Positions 43,822-53,473 of a stretch of DNA of 64,000 nucleotides are shown one piece after another (the first letter of the stretch is position 1; the number at the start of each line of letters is the position of its first letter). The position numbers and the translations under genes are program-made. Below the pieces are notes generated by a model. The model made no database searches. It was not told the DNA's origin and worked only from the letters and a program-made list of their open reading frames with translations. Origin of the DNA: Lacihabitans sp. CCS-44 (GTDB taxonomy: Bacteria; Bacteroidota; Bacteroidia; Cytophagales; Spirosomataceae); contig NZ_RJUE01000061.1 in the NCBI RefSeq assembly GCF_024343735.1, positions 310,001 to 374,000 of the forward strand. Reading direction: 5' to 3'.

Positions 43822-45810
43822 TTACTTCACTCTCAAAGTGCCTTGCATAAGTGTATAATGACCTGGGAAAGTACAAACAAAAGTATAATTTCCAGCTTTA
43901 GATGGTGCCACAAAATAGATTGTTTCCGACGATTCTGGTTCTAATATACCTGTATGGTAAATCACCTCTTCCAAATTCGGGATATAGTTTTGTTGTGCTC
44001 CTTCTAAGCCAAGTTCTAGTGCGGCTTTTCCAACTTTATCTACTGTATTTGGCTTTACAATCAATAAGTTATGGAGCATATCGTCGTTGTTTTCAAAGAC
44101 CAATTTGATTTTTGAACCTGCTTTTACTCGAACATTACTGATGTCGAACTTTAACCCGGGTTTCGTGCCAATGGTGATGGTTTGGTCAACAGTGTTGTTC
44201 CAACTTTCAGGCATTTTGCTTATTCTTTTGGCTGATACAGGCAAAGAGGCCACTTTCATATCCTCCATGTTGTGATTTTCATGGGTCATAGCTTTTTCTT
44301 TTACTCCAAAAAACGACAAATCAATCTTGACATCGGCCGAATTTATCTGATTCAAAGTGTAATAGCCTACATTGTGCAACAAGGGTTTATTTTGACTATT
44401 CAATATGCCTTCCATTTTCACTTCATGTATGTAGCCAAGGCGTAAAGTGTCCAATACAATTCTTACACTCATGTTGTCATCCGCTAATTTGATACCTTTG
44501 ATTTTGAGTTTTAAATTATTGATAACAGGACTACCATAGAAATGATGATATTTATAATTGAAACTGCTAAAGCTATAATTATCAGCATCAAGTGCAGTCT
44601 TTTTGTCAACTTCTTGGGTAAATTCTATCTTGAAACCATCTGGCATTGATTTGATAGTTTTCATTTCGAAAGGCATATTCCCTGTCCAAACCATGCGTTG
44701 TAAACCAAACTTTTCTTTACCTGTTGAGGCCCAACCTCGGCTGGTCATACCTACAAACATAGACCCATCAAGGCCCCATTTCATTCGTAAAATACCCGAG
44801 CTAAAGCCTTCTCTAAATGGAAAACAAGCTCCTTGATAAACACCATTCACTTTTTCGAGGTACATTCTCATAATTTTGCTATGGCCTTGATCACCTACAA
44901 ACATTTGACCTTCAAAAGGCCCAAAGTTTTTCGGAGAGTCCAATTCTAGAATATCAGAAGTAGAAATACCCATTAAAGTATGCGGAAACCAAACAGCAGG
45001 TGGTTTTATACCCGGTACCCTTTTGGCCACATCGTACAAAGGCTCTCCAGTATCAGGTATATCTTTAAATGTCAGCTTTACAGGAGAATCTTTCTCCCCT
45101 GACCAAATTAAGCCAGCCGCATTTCCTGCAAAATCTCCTTTTTCTAAGTGCGTTACCCTTCCTGAACCCACCCAGTCTCCTTGGTTTTCGGTGTAAAAAA
45201 TATCTCCGGCCTTATTGATATTAAAACCTGATGGTGAACGAAGTCCCGTAGCCCAAGGTGTCATTTTACCATCTGGGCTGATTTTTAACATCCAACCACG
45301 CCATTTTGAAAGACTCGCTCCTCTTCCAATCCAATCCAGATTAAGTGTGAAAAGCATGTCTTTATTGGGTAGCAATATCGGACCGTATGAATATTGGTGA
45401 TAATTGCCCGAAAGTGGCCATTTGTAGAAAGTCTTATAAGAATCTATTATTTCATCCCCATTTTTGTCTTCCAAAGTGGTAACTTCTCCCCTTTGTGTAG
45501 CGAAAAACTTATTATCGATAAAATTTAGACCCAAAACTTCATGCATTCCTTCAGCTATTTTTTTATAAATAGGTGGAGTGTTATCAATCATGTACGGGTT
45601 TTTGATTAGAAAAATCTCACCTCTTCTTGTTGAAGTTGCAATATTTCCGTCATTCAGTATTGTGAGCCCTCCTACTTCCATTTCAACGCCTTCTGGAGTT
45701 GGCAGGGTAATAATTTTATAGAAATCGTCTTCCGTTTGTGGTTTCTGTTGTGCCTCAATATTTTGGCACAAAAACAAAAATGAAATACCTGTTAATATTA
45801 TATGTTTCAT
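43822..45810 (-). CDS. Secreted beta-propeller protein with C-terminal blue-copper domain (662 aa)
   Basis: Signal peptide (ending IEAQ). Residues 25-390 resemble the PVC-type sugar dehydrogenase-like propeller: GGLTILNDGNIATSTRRGEI, LRSPSGFNINKAGDIFYTEN, PHTLMGISTSDILEL, VGDQGHSKIMRM. After a linker with Ig-like strands, residues about 540-662 form a plastocyanin/azurin-like domain with His in MLHNLLIVKP and the Cys-x4-His-x4-Met set in VCTFPGHYTLMQG, all copper ligands present. Likely periplasmic electron transfer linked to sugar oxidation (inference). Three bases downstream of the PA14-like gene. Confidence 0.85.
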   Translation of the reverse strand: MKHIILTGISFLFLCQNIEAQQKPQTEDDFYKIITLPTPEGVEMEVGGLTILNDGNIATSTRRGEIFLIKNPYMIDNTPPIYKKIAEGMHEVLGLNFIDNKFFATQRGEVTTLEDKNGDEIIDSYKTFYKWPLSGNYHQYSYGPILLPNKDMLFTLNLDWIGRGASLSKWRGWMLKISPDGKMTPWATGLRSPSGFNINKAGDIFYTENQGDWVGSGRVTHLEKGDFAGNAAGLIWSGEKDSPVKLTFKDIPDTGEPLYDVAKRVPGIKPPAVWFPHTLMGISTSDILELDSPKNFGPFEGQMFVGDQGHSKIMRMYLEKVNGVYQGACFPFREGFSSGILRMKWGLDGSMFVGMTSRGWASTGKEKFGLQRMVWTGNMPFEMKTIKSMPDGFKIEFTQEVDKKTALDADNYSFSSFNYKYHHFYGSPVINNLKLKIKGIKLADDNMSVRIVLDTLRLGYIHEVKMEGILNSQNKPLLHNVGYYTLNQINSADVKIDLSFFGVKEKAMTHENHNMEDMKVASLPVSAKRISKMPESWNNTVDQTITIGTKPGLKFDISNVRVKAGSKIKLVFENNDDMLHNLLIVKPNTVDKVGKAALELGLEGAQQNYIPNLEEVIYHTGILEPESSETIYFVAPSKAGNYTFVCTFPGHYTLMQGTLRVK

Positions 45811-45813
45811 GAT

Positions 45814-47496
45814 TTACCAAGTTAAAGTATAAGCAATTTTTCCTGTCAAATTAGTCCTCAAATAGTATTTTCCACTATTTTCTTTGATATAAAACTTCGC
45901 TTTTTCGTTAATTTCAACATAAAAGTTGTCAACTTTGTACAGTTGGTCGCTAAGCTTAGTTATTTCGTTGCCAATGGCCAATGTATATCCAAATTTGGCC
46001 GTTTCGCTGCTCGTTACCTCGCATAGGAGTCCATCATTGCTAGGCGAAAACTTTTGTGTGAAGCTAGCGTTTTTCCAATTGTAAGTATAAGTTGGAACAC
46101 CGTTTTCATCCAAATCATAACCTACATTCACGAATTCTGTGTAAATATCTGGCTTGGTTTGAGCTTCGTTGTTGAGTTCAAAAAATGGAATTTCATCGTT
46201 TAGAACCGTAATCAATCCAGACGGATAAAATAATTGGGGTTCACCTCTTTCATGCCACATTTGCGTAACATCGGCAAATTTTCCTTTCCATACTTGTAAC
46301 AAAGAGCCATTGTCTAGATCAAACGAGTAATGTATTTTTTCTGGCGTACCCACTGAAATCACTTTTGTGAGTTTAGTTTCTTTGAAATTTAGAAATGACC
46401 TGATGGTTTTTGCCTTATTTTCTACATTCTCAATAAATATTCCTCCATCCAATTGGCGTGTAGGTAGCATTTTTGGGTCGTTTAAGCCATAAGGTCTAAA
46501 ATCGGCCCCAGAAACTTCAACACCGAAAACGGGTCTCCAATAAATAGGATGGTAAATATATTCAAAACTGTGTTTCCCAGCCTTTATTTCTTTTAAACCC
46601 GAGATAGGGTTTCTGTACAAATATTCGCCTGAACCTACTACTTGTTCACCATCTATCAAAAGTTTAGCAGTTCCTTGATGTTCGAGGGTAAATCCGTATA
46701 AAGCATCTTTTTCTACATTCATATCTCCCTTATAATGAAGGATATATTTATTGAAATTATTCGGAATGTCAGAAGTCAAAGAAGAACTTTTGCCACTTAC
46801 TTTTTCTTGTTTTTTTGATTCAAAAGAGCGGTCAGAGTTGTAGGTTTCTTCTAACGTATAAGATAAGTTACTGATTGAAATAGGTTGCTTTTTCTCAAAT
46901 CCTATGTATTCAAAATCTTTGAAAGCCAATAGACCAGTCTGATTAGTGAATGATAGACTTCCATTTGTACTTTTTAGATTGGGCAAAAGTACATTTGAAT
47001 GAATTAGCAAATCGTTCAAAATTACCTTTTCAATCACTGGAATGCTGTTCAATCCAGTTAGAGACAGCACCAATTCCACTTTCTGCCACAGACCTTCCTT
47101 TCTTTTAGCTTCTGCCAAAGGTTTAATGATTGTTTCGTTGTTTTTTAAAATGGCTCCAAATGTGGCATTTGAATTCATATCAAAAATTAAACTCAAATTA
47201 TCGCCAAGATTCAGTTTTGCATTGCCTGATTTTGACTGCAGAATGTAAAATTTCAGTTTTAAATCCTGTAAGTTTATCCCCGAGGCAATACTGCTGTTTG
47301 GAGTTTTGGAGTATATAATCGACTTTCCATCAATTATTTGGGTTTTCTTTTCATTGATTGGATTCAATGTAATCTTACTTGCACTTTGCCAAGGACTAGA
47401 AATACTCCAAGTGGCCGTATTGAGCGGGAAATCTTTCTGTGCAAACACCAAAAATGTTTGCAACAATAAGAGTTTTAGAAATACTATTTTCTTCAT
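45814..47496 (-). CDS. Secreted PA14-like protein, partner of propeller/copper gene (560 aa)
   Basis: Signal peptide (ending LVFAQ). A beta-rich concanavalin-like segment (40-210) is followed by a PA14-like domain (about 240-360) with LHYKGDMNVEKDALYGFTL, LLIDGEQVVGSGEYL and GKHSFEYIYHPIYW. The C-terminal 200 residues, with FADVTQMWHERGEPQL, recall a domain often seen beside cytochrome and sugar-dehydrogenase-like proteins (possibly DUF6797; not certain). It has no catalytic motif I can identify. Together with the next gene it is a two-gene operon, probably for extracellular carbohydrate use. Confidence 0.65.
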   Translation of the reverse strand: MKKIVFLKLLLLQTFLVFAQKDFPLNTATWSISSPWQSASKITLNPINEKKTQIIDGKSIIYSKTPNSSIASGINLQDLKLKFYILQSKSGNAKLNLGDNLSLIFDMNSNATFGAILKNNETIIKPLAEAKRKEGLWQKVELVLSLTGLNSIPVIEKVILNDLLIHSNVLLPNLKSTNGSLSFTNQTGLLAFKDFEYIGFEKKQPISISNLSYTLEETYNSDRSFESKKQEKVSGKSSSLTSDIPNNFNKYILHYKGDMNVEKDALYGFTLEHQGTAKLLIDGEQVVGSGEYLYRNPISGLKEIKAGKHSFEYIYHPIYWRPVFGVEVSGADFRPYGLNDPKMLPTRQLDGGIFIENVENKAKTIRSFLNFKETKLTKVISVGTPEKIHYSFDLDNGSLLQVWKGKFADVTQMWHERGEPQLFYPSGLITVLNDEIPFFELNNEAQTKPDIYTEFVNVGYDLDENGVPTYTYNWKNASFTQKFSPSNDGLLCEVTSSETAKFGYTLAIGNEITKLSDQLYKVDNFYVEINEKAKFYIKENSGKYYLRTNLTGKIAYTLTW

Positions 47497-47587
47497 TTAA
47501 AGTTAATTATTTAGAATTAACCACAAATTTATTAATAAATGTTAATATTACACTTAAAGAATTTCTTTAGAAATATTTAAATATAAC

Positions 47588-47595
47588 TATTTTTG
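47588..47595 (+). promoter_or_regulatory. Promoter -7 element of the nucleotidyltransferase gene
   Basis: TATTTTTG matches TAnnTTTG 14 bases before the ATG. The upstream -33 element is only partial (TTTA at 47566), so the promoter call is moderate. Confidence 0.45.
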
Positions 47596-47609
47596 CAAAA
47601 AAAAGATAA

Positions 47610-48509
47610 ATGAAACCTACACTATTGATTTTAGCGGCTGGAATGGGAAGCCGTTACGGAGGCATAAAGCAGATTGACCCTTTTGGCCCAAACGGAGAAA
47701 CTATAATTGATTATTCACTTTATGATGCTATACGTTCAGGATTTGGCAAAGTCGTATTTATTATTCGTGAAGAGCTTAAGGAAGATTTTATCAGGCTTTT
47801 TGGCCCGAAACTAGAGGGTAAAATAGAATACGACTTTGCGATTCAGGGTTTTCAAAGTTATGTGCCGGCTGATTTGTCAGGTGTAAAACGTGAAAAGCCT
47901 TGGGGAACTGGGCATGCGGTTTTGTGTGCTTGGGATCAAACAGAAACACCTTTTGCTGTAATAAATGCAGATGATTTCTATGGCTTTGAAGCTTTCAAGA
48001 CTATGGCAGATTTTTTAAGTAGCAATACTGACGATGCTATGCATGCCATGATTGGCTATCAGATAAAAAATACACTCTCTGAAAATGGTACGGTTTCAAG
48101 AGGAGTTTGCGTGACTACACCAGAAGGTCTTTTGATAAATGTGACCGAAAGGACTAAAATAATTAAGCAAGAAAATGGTGAAATTGCATTTCTTGACGAG
48201 GGAGATCCAGTAGTTTTGGGAGAAAATACACCAGTTTCTATGAATTTCTGGGGTTTTATGCCGAGTGTTTTTCCTGAAATAAAAGATTTGTTTGAGACTT
48301 ATGCAAGAGAAAATTTTGATGCTCCAAAGGCAGAATTTTATATTCCCAAAGTGATGAGTTATTTGATTGACTCTAAAAAAGGCAATTGCAAAGTATTTGA
48401 AAGTGCTTCTGATTGGTTTGGAGTAACTTATCCAGAAGATAAAGAAATGGTTATCAGTCAATTGGGCAGACTAATTGGCGAAGGAAAATATCCCAACAAA
48501 TTGTGGTAA
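47610..48509 (+). CDS. Sugar-phosphate nucleotidyltransferase (299 aa)
   Basis: GT-A-like Rossmann fold: LLILAAGMGSRYGGIKQ is the nucleotide-binding G-x-G-x-R loop, PWGTGHAVLCAWD and FAVINADDFYG carry the metal-binding Asp, and NFWGFMPSVF sits in the substrate half. It lacks the hexapeptide tail of GlmU. Activates a sugar phosphate with NTP; the sugar cannot be named. Ends in a terminator shared with the convergent oxidoreductase. Confidence 0.9.
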   Translation: MKPTLLILAAGMGSRYGGIKQIDPFGPNGETIIDYSLYDAIRSGFGKVVFIIREELKEDFIRLFGPKLEGKIEYDFAIQGFQSYVPADLSGVKREKPWGTGHAVLCAWDQTETPFAVINADDFYGFEAFKTMADFLSSNTDDAMHAMIGYQIKNTLSENGTVSRGVCVTTPEGLLINVTERTKIIKQENGEIAFLDEGDPVVLGENTPVSMNFWGFMPSVFPEIKDLFETYARENFDAPKAEFYIPKVMSYLIDSKKGNCKVFESASDWFGVTYPEDKEMVISQLGRLIGEGKYPNKLW

Positions 48510-48536
48510 GCCGAGATTAATTCTCGGCTTTTTTTA
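48509..48536. terminator. Bidirectional terminator with a stop codon in its loop
   Basis: AGCCGAGA / TCTCGGCT stem, 5-base loop, followed by seven Ts on the plus strand. The minus-strand stop codon of the Gfo/Idh gene (48517-48519) is the loop itself. Confidence 0.85.
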
Positions 48537-49530
48537 TCTTTTCGATTATATTTATTTGTTCTAATATCTGCTCTGGCTTTATAATGGGTTCAGCATTTTT
48601 TGTAATTACTGCGGCCAAATTATCAAACAAAAGTCCCCAATTTCCTCCTTTGGTTTCCACTTTTCCTGTTATTTCTACGCCATTGATGTTGGTTTTGATA
48701 GAACCATCCATGTTTTTTTGTTCAAATCCAAATCCTAGTTGATTGGGCCAAAGGCCAGCTACCAGGTGATCTTCTTGAATATCCAAACCATACTTTGTGT
48801 AAGTACCCAATGTACCGTTTACAACATATTTAGGGCCTTGATCTTTAACCATTAGACTCGATTTCAACGTTACCCTGAGCTTTCCATAATCCAAAATTAT
48901 GTCAAAGGCGTCGTCAATTTCAGAGCCTGCTCTTTGGGTAAACACTTCGCCAAAAACTTTTTTTGGTTTGCCAAAAAGGTAAATAGATTGGTCAATTAAA
49001 TGAGAGCCCAAATCATAAAGTATTCCGTTTGCAGGAGCTACAACCTCCTTCCATTTTTTTGCATTCAAAATAGGCTTATATCTGTCAAAATGAGCCTCAT
49101 ACGAAATTATTTCACCCAACACTCCTGATTCTATAACGCTTTTAACGGTCATAAAATCAGAATCAAATCTTCGGTTTTGGAATACACAAATTTTTAGTTT
49201 TAAGACCTCGGCTAATCTAAAAAGTTCTTCAGCCTCATGAAGATGAGCGGTAATGGGTTTCTCTATCAGAATATTTTTACCTGCTTCCAAACATTTTTTG
49301 GCGTATTCAAAGTGCGTATTGCTCGGCGAACAAATTGAAATTAACTGAATAGTTTCGTCTTCTAACAAAGTTTCATAAGAGTCCGCTCTTTGTGTCTCAG
49401 GAAATAAGTGTTTCGGTATTTCTTGAGAAGTTACAATACTTTTTAGGTTGAAATTTGGATTGGTTTGGAAAAAAGGAGCTTGCAGGTATTTACCAGAAAG
49501 TCCGAAACCAATGAGGCCTACATTTATCAT
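48517..49530 (-). CDS. Gfo/Idh/MocA family oxidoreductase (337 aa)
   Basis: NAD(P)-binding N-terminus GLIGFGLSGKYLQAPFF, then SICSPSNTHFEYAKKCLEAG and NILIEKPITAHLHEAEEL, with the EKP motif of the family. The C-terminal alpha/beta domain has DLGSHLIDQSIYLFGKPK with the catalytic-type HxxD. Dehydrogenates or reduces a sugar or cyclitol; the substrate is open. Downstream gene of the lysA-gcdH operon, 4 bases after gcdH. Confidence 0.93.
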   Translation of the reverse strand: MINVGLIGFGLSGKYLQAPFFQTNPNFNLKSIVTSQEIPKHLFPETQRADSYETLLEDETIQLISICSPSNTHFEYAKKCLEAGKNILIEKPITAHLHEAEELFRLAEVLKLKICVFQNRRFDSDFMTVKSVIESGVLGEIISYEAHFDRYKPILNAKKWKEVVAPANGILYDLGSHLIDQSIYLFGKPKKVFGEVFTQRAGSEIDDAFDIILDYGKLRVTLKSSLMVKDQGPKYVVNGTLGTYTKYGLDIQEDHLVAGLWPNQLGFGFEQKNMDGSIKTNINGVEITGKVETKGGNWGLLFDNLAAVITKNAEPIIKPEQILEQINIIEKIKKAEN

Positions 49531-49534
49531 ATTT

Positions 49535-50737
49535 TTATTTAAAAGATTGAATACCAGTTATTTCGTTGCCTAAAATCAAGAGGTGAATGTCATGCGTACC
49601 TTCATAAGTAACTACAGACTCCAAGTTCATCATGTGTCGCATCACGGAGAATTCTCCAGTAATACCGTTTCCACCCAATATTTGCCTTGCTTCTCTGCCT
49701 ATTTCTAAGGCCATTTGCACATTATTTCGTTTAGCCAATGAGATTTGAGCGGTCGTTGCCTTTCCCTGCGTTTTGTTTTGACCCAGTTTCCAAACCAACA
49801 ATTGTGCTTTGGTAATTTCAGTCAACATTTCAGCCAATTTCTTTTGAATCAACTGAAATGATGCTATCGGTTTTCCAAATTGAATTCTTTCTGCCGCATA
49901 TTTTCTCGCAGTTTCATAGCAGTCCATGGCAGCACCTAATGCCCCCCATGCAATGCCAAATCTTGCGTTATCCAAACAAGCCAAAGGAGCTTTTAATCCA
50001 TCTGCTTCAGGCAAAATATTCGATTTGGGAACTCTTACATCGTTAAAAACCAATTCGCCAGTCGCACTCGCTCTCAAAGACCACTTATTATGGATTTCAG
50101 GTGCTGAAAAACCCGGCATACCTTTTTCTACAATCAAACCTTTAATTCTGCCCGCTTCATTTTTTGCCCAAACTACGGCAATATCGGCAAAAGGAGCATT
50201 TGAAATCCACATTTTGGAGCCATTCAAAATGACATCTTCGCCATCTTCTTTAAAATTGGTCACCATTCCACTCGGATTTGAACCATGGTCGGGTTCAGTC
50301 AGCCCAAAGCAACCCAAAAACTCTCCTGAAGCGAGTTTTGGTAAGAATTTCATTTTTTGTTCCTCAGAGCCAAATTTGAAAATTGGAAACATGACCAAAG
50401 AACCTTGTACTGATGCAGTCGATCGAATTCCCGAATCACAACGTTCCAATTCCTGCATCATGAGTCCATATGAAGTATAATCTGTTCCCATACCACCATA
50501 TTTCTCGGGAATAGTTGGGCCAAAAACACCCATTTCGCCCATTTTTTTTACCAAATAATAAGGAAACTTAGCACTTTGGGCGGCATCCTCAATTATGGGC
50601 GAAATATCTTTTTTTACAAAATCTCGGACAGATGAGCGGATCATTTTTTGTTCATCTGTCAACAAATCATCTACACCATAAAAATCAGGCGACTCGAATT
50701 CGTCTTTTTTATGAGAAATTTTAAAATTGTAATCCAT
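49535..50737 (-). CDS. Acyl-CoA dehydrogenase, glutaryl-CoA dehydrogenase type (400 aa)
   Basis: FAD-dependent; oxidises and decarboxylates glutaryl-CoA to crotonyl-CoA in lysine/tryptophan breakdown (family). Motifs: FGLTEPDHGSNPSGM, MWISNAPFADIAVVWAK, RFGIAWGALGAAMDCY, ARQILGGNGITGEF, and the catalytic Glu in TYEGTHDIHLLILG. The RSTASVQGSLVMFPI and ITGIQSF ends are GCDH-like, rather than short-chain acyl-CoA dehydrogenase. Sits between lysA and Gfo/Idh with 3-4 base gaps, so one operon. Confidence 0.9.
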   Translation of the reverse strand: MDYNFKISHKKDEFESPDFYGVDDLLTDEQKMIRSSVRDFVKKDISPIIEDAAQSAKFPYYLVKKMGEMGVFGPTIPEKYGGMGTDYTSYGLMMQELERCDSGIRSTASVQGSLVMFPIFKFGSEEQKMKFLPKLASGEFLGCFGLTEPDHGSNPSGMVTNFKEDGEDVILNGSKMWISNAPFADIAVVWAKNEAGRIKGLIVEKGMPGFSAPEIHNKWSLRASATGELVFNDVRVPKSNILPEADGLKAPLACLDNARFGIAWGALGAAMDCYETARKYAAERIQFGKPIASFQLIQKKLAEMLTEITKAQLLVWKLGQNKTQGKATTAQISLAKRNNVQMALEIGREARQILGGNGITGEFSVMRHMMNLESVVTYEGTHDIHLLILGNEITGIQSFK

Positions 50738-50740
50738 TTT

Positions 50741-51979
50741 TTAGAAGTCCACAAGGACTTGGTTTGTTAATATATCTTGAAGTGTTTCTCTTTTTCTGAC
50801 CAAATGTGCCTTGTTTTCATAAATCAAAACTTCGGCTGGCCTAAAACGTGCGTTGTAATTAGAGGCCATGGTGAATCCATAAGCTCCTGCATTTTTTATG
50901 GCTAATATGTCTCCCTCTGCTGCCTCTGGTAGCTCTCTTCCTTTTGCAATATCGTCAGTTTCACAGATATATCCCACCACGTCGTACATTTTTTTTGGAG
51001 ATTCTGTATGTTGAGAAACGTTGACAATATCATGAAAAGCGTCGTACATCATAGGCCTAATGAGGTGATTTAGACCCGTATTCAGCCCCAAAAGTGTTTT
51101 TGTTGGATTTTCTTTTACGACATTAACTTGTGCAAACAAATACCCGCTTTCGCTTACCAAATATTTACCTGGCTCAAACCACAACTCCAAATTTCTTCCA
51201 TATTTTTGACAAAACTCCTTGAAAGAAGCACTTATTTTTTCTCCCAAATCTTTCATGTCTGTCTCTATGTCTCCTTTTTTGTAGGCGACTTTAAATCCAC
51301 CTCCAAAATCTAGATATTTTAGGTTTGGAAAATCCATGGCAAACTCGAAAATTACTTTGGCCACATTTACAAAAGTTTTTCCATCTTTTATGTCTGAACC
51401 GGTGTGTTGGTGTATACCGACAATGTTCAGGTCATATTTTTGAATCAAATCTAGAATAGCGGGCTTTTGTTCAATTGCAATTCCAAATTTGGATTCCTTA
51501 TGGCCAGTGCTAATTTTTAAATTTCCACCTCCTTCAATATTCGGTCTGATTCTTATCAAAACTGGAACCGAATTTCCATATTTTTGACCAAATTTTTCTA
51601 AAGAAGAAAGATTATCGATATTGATAAGCACATTTTCGGCCACACATTCTTCTATTTCGTCAAAAGAAACACCGCTAGAGGTATAAGTGATTTGATTTGG
51701 CGAAAATCCAGCTTTCAAGGCTATGGCCATTTCTTGTGGAGACACTACATCTATATCTACGCCCAATTTGTTCATCAATTTCAGAACAGAAATATTGGTA
51801 TTGGCTTTACAAGCGTATTTTATTTTCATTTTTACACCACTAAAGGCGTCTTTCAAGGCATTTACTTTTTCTTCTATTTTAGCTCCATCATATACATAAA
51901 GTGGCGTGCCGTAATTCTGACAAAGTTCTAACACATCTTGATTTTGAATAAAATACCTATCTTCTCTAACAGTCATCAA
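50741..51979 (-). CDS. lysA: Diaminopimelate decarboxylase
   Basis: PLP-dependent enzyme making L-lysine from meso-diaminopimelate. Active-site Lys58 in KYACKAN, HQHTGSDIKDG, LDFGGGFKVAYK, WFEPGKYLV and the C-terminal CETDDIAKGRELP and GAYGFTMASNYNARFRPAEVL are canonical. 412 residues. First gene of the lysA-gcdH-Gfo/Idh unit: a lysine biosynthetic gene next to a lysine-degradation type enzyme. Confidence 0.95.
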   Translation of the reverse strand: MMTVREDRYFIQNQDVLELCQNYGTPLYVYDGAKIEEKVNALKDAFSGVKMKIKYACKANTNISVLKLMNKLGVDIDVVSPQEMAIALKAGFSPNQITYTSSGVSFDEIEECVAENVLINIDNLSSLEKFGQKYGNSVPVLIRIRPNIEGGGNLKISTGHKESKFGIAIEQKPAILDLIQKYDLNIVGIHQHTGSDIKDGKTFVNVAKVIFEFAMDFPNLKYLDFGGGFKVAYKKGDIETDMKDLGEKISASFKEFCQKYGRNLELWFEPGKYLVSESGYLFAQVNVVKENPTKTLLGLNTGLNHLIRPMMYDAFHDIVNVSQHTESPKKMYDVVGYICETDDIAKGRELPEAAEGDILAIKNAGAYGFTMASNYNARFRPAEVLIYENKAHLVRKRETLQDILTNQVLVDF

Positions 51980-52134
51980 TAATTTTTTTCTGCAAAAATA
52001 AGTTTTAAAACCTAAATAGAATAAGTATAATCTAACATATTTCGATACGATATGATATTTATTGAATTCTTAATTTTAGGATATTGAAGATTAGAAAAGG
52101 AATGTATAAATTGCAGTTGTATTAAAATCAACAA

Positions 52135-53466
52135 ATGAAAAAACAAACTACAATTCTCCTACTCGTATTCATTGGATTTATTTCCAGTATTCAAGCACAA
52201 ATTAAATCTGGGCCGATGTTGGGATATTCCGAAATGAGGGAGGTTTTGCTATGGGTTCAGACTGAAAAGGCTGATTTCGTAAAGTTTTCTTATTGGGACA
52301 AAGAGGCTCCTACTATAAAGTATTTTACTGACGAGATTCAAACCAACAAAGACAATGCTTATGTGGCAAAATTAATTGCAGACCAAGTTTTACCAGGAAA
52401 AAAATATGGATATGAAGTTTGGATAAACAAAAAGCCTGTTAAGTCTGTAAATGTGCAAGAATTTCAAACACAAACACTTTGGCAATATCGATTTGATCCT
52501 CCAGCTTTCAAATTTGCACTCGGGAGTTGCACTTACACCAATGAAGAGCGTTTTGATAGACCGGGCGTTCCTTATGGAAAAAGCACCCCAATTTTTGCCA
52601 AAATTTATGACCAAAAGCCGAATTTTATGGTTTGGGGCGGTGATAACATCTATTTGAGAGAGGTAGATTGGAATACCAAAACGGGTGTGCATCATCGTTA
52701 TTCAGAGTTCAAAAAAGTTAAGGAACTTCAACCTCTTTGGGCAAATGTTCACCATTACGCCATCTGGGATGACCATGATTTTGGGCCTAATGATGCCGAT
52801 AGAAGCTTTTTTGGGAAAAATACCACATTGGGAGCTTTCAAGAATTTCTGGGGAAATCCGAATTATATCTTTGAAAATGAAGGAATCACAGGTTCTTTTT
52901 TATGGGAAGATTGTCAGTTTTTCTTGATGGATGATCGGTATTTTAGAGCTCCAAACGATTTGGCAGATTCTACTAAAGACTATTTTGGCGAAAAACAATT
53001 AAATTGGTTAATCGACGCTTTGAGTGCTTCGGCAGCTCCATTTAAATTTGTCATAACTGGCGGACAAGTTGTAAATGAAGCTGCAGTTTCTGAAAATATG
53101 GCCACATACCCTGTCGAAAGAAAGAAACTTTTTGATAAACTGATTGAAAACAAAATTTCAGGAGTGATTTTCGTTTCTGGAGATAGACACCACACTAACC
53201 TTCAAAAATTGGAGAGAAACGGCACTTATCCTTTGTATGACTTGACAATTTCTCCGCTAACTTCGAGTGCGGGCAAGCCAGCAGATATTGAACTTAAAGG
53301 TAATACCATTATCAAAGGAACAGAGTTGTACAATTCGCAAGCTTTCAGTATCATGGAAGTTTCCGGAAAAAGAACTGATAGAGTATTGAAAATCAATGTT
53401 TTCGATGCAAATGGAGATAAAAAATGGGATTACGTTATCAACGCCAAAGACTTAAGGGCTAAATAA
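52135..53466 (+). CDS. PhoD-like alkaline phosphatase/phosphodiesterase (443 aa)
   Basis: Signal peptide (1-21, ending SIQAQ), so periplasmic or secreted. An N-terminal Ig-like PhoD domain (KSGPMLGYSEMREVLLWVQ) precedes the metallophosphatase core: FALGSCTY, FMVWGGDNIYLREVDW, YAIWDDHDFGPNDAD and FVSGDRHHTNL, providing metal ligands. Releases phosphate from esters, possibly with calcium/iron in the site (family). Seven bases upstream of the arginine deiminase-like gene. Confidence 0.92.
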   Translation: MKKQTTILLLVFIGFISSIQAQIKSGPMLGYSEMREVLLWVQTEKADFVKFSYWDKEAPTIKYFTDEIQTNKDNAYVAKLIADQVLPGKKYGYEVWINKKPVKSVNVQEFQTQTLWQYRFDPPAFKFALGSCTYTNEERFDRPGVPYGKSTPIFAKIYDQKPNFMVWGGDNIYLREVDWNTKTGVHHRYSEFKKVKELQPLWANVHHYAIWDDHDFGPNDADRSFFGKNTTLGAFKNFWGNPNYIFENEGITGSFLWEDCQFFLMDDRYFRAPNDLADSTKDYFGEKQLNWLIDALSASAAPFKFVITGGQVVNEAAVSENMATYPVERKKLFDKLIENKISGVIFVSGDRHHTNLQKLERNGTYPLYDLTISPLTSSAGKPADIELKGNTIIKGTELYNSQAFSIMEVSGKRTDRVLKINVFDANGDKKWDYVINAKDLRAK

Positions 53467-53473
53467 TATATTT

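Noticed and set aside
49926-50480. 184-codon plus-strand frame across the acyl-CoA dehydrogenase gene
   Set aside because: Long but antisense to a conserved enzyme; its residues follow from the opposite-strand codons.
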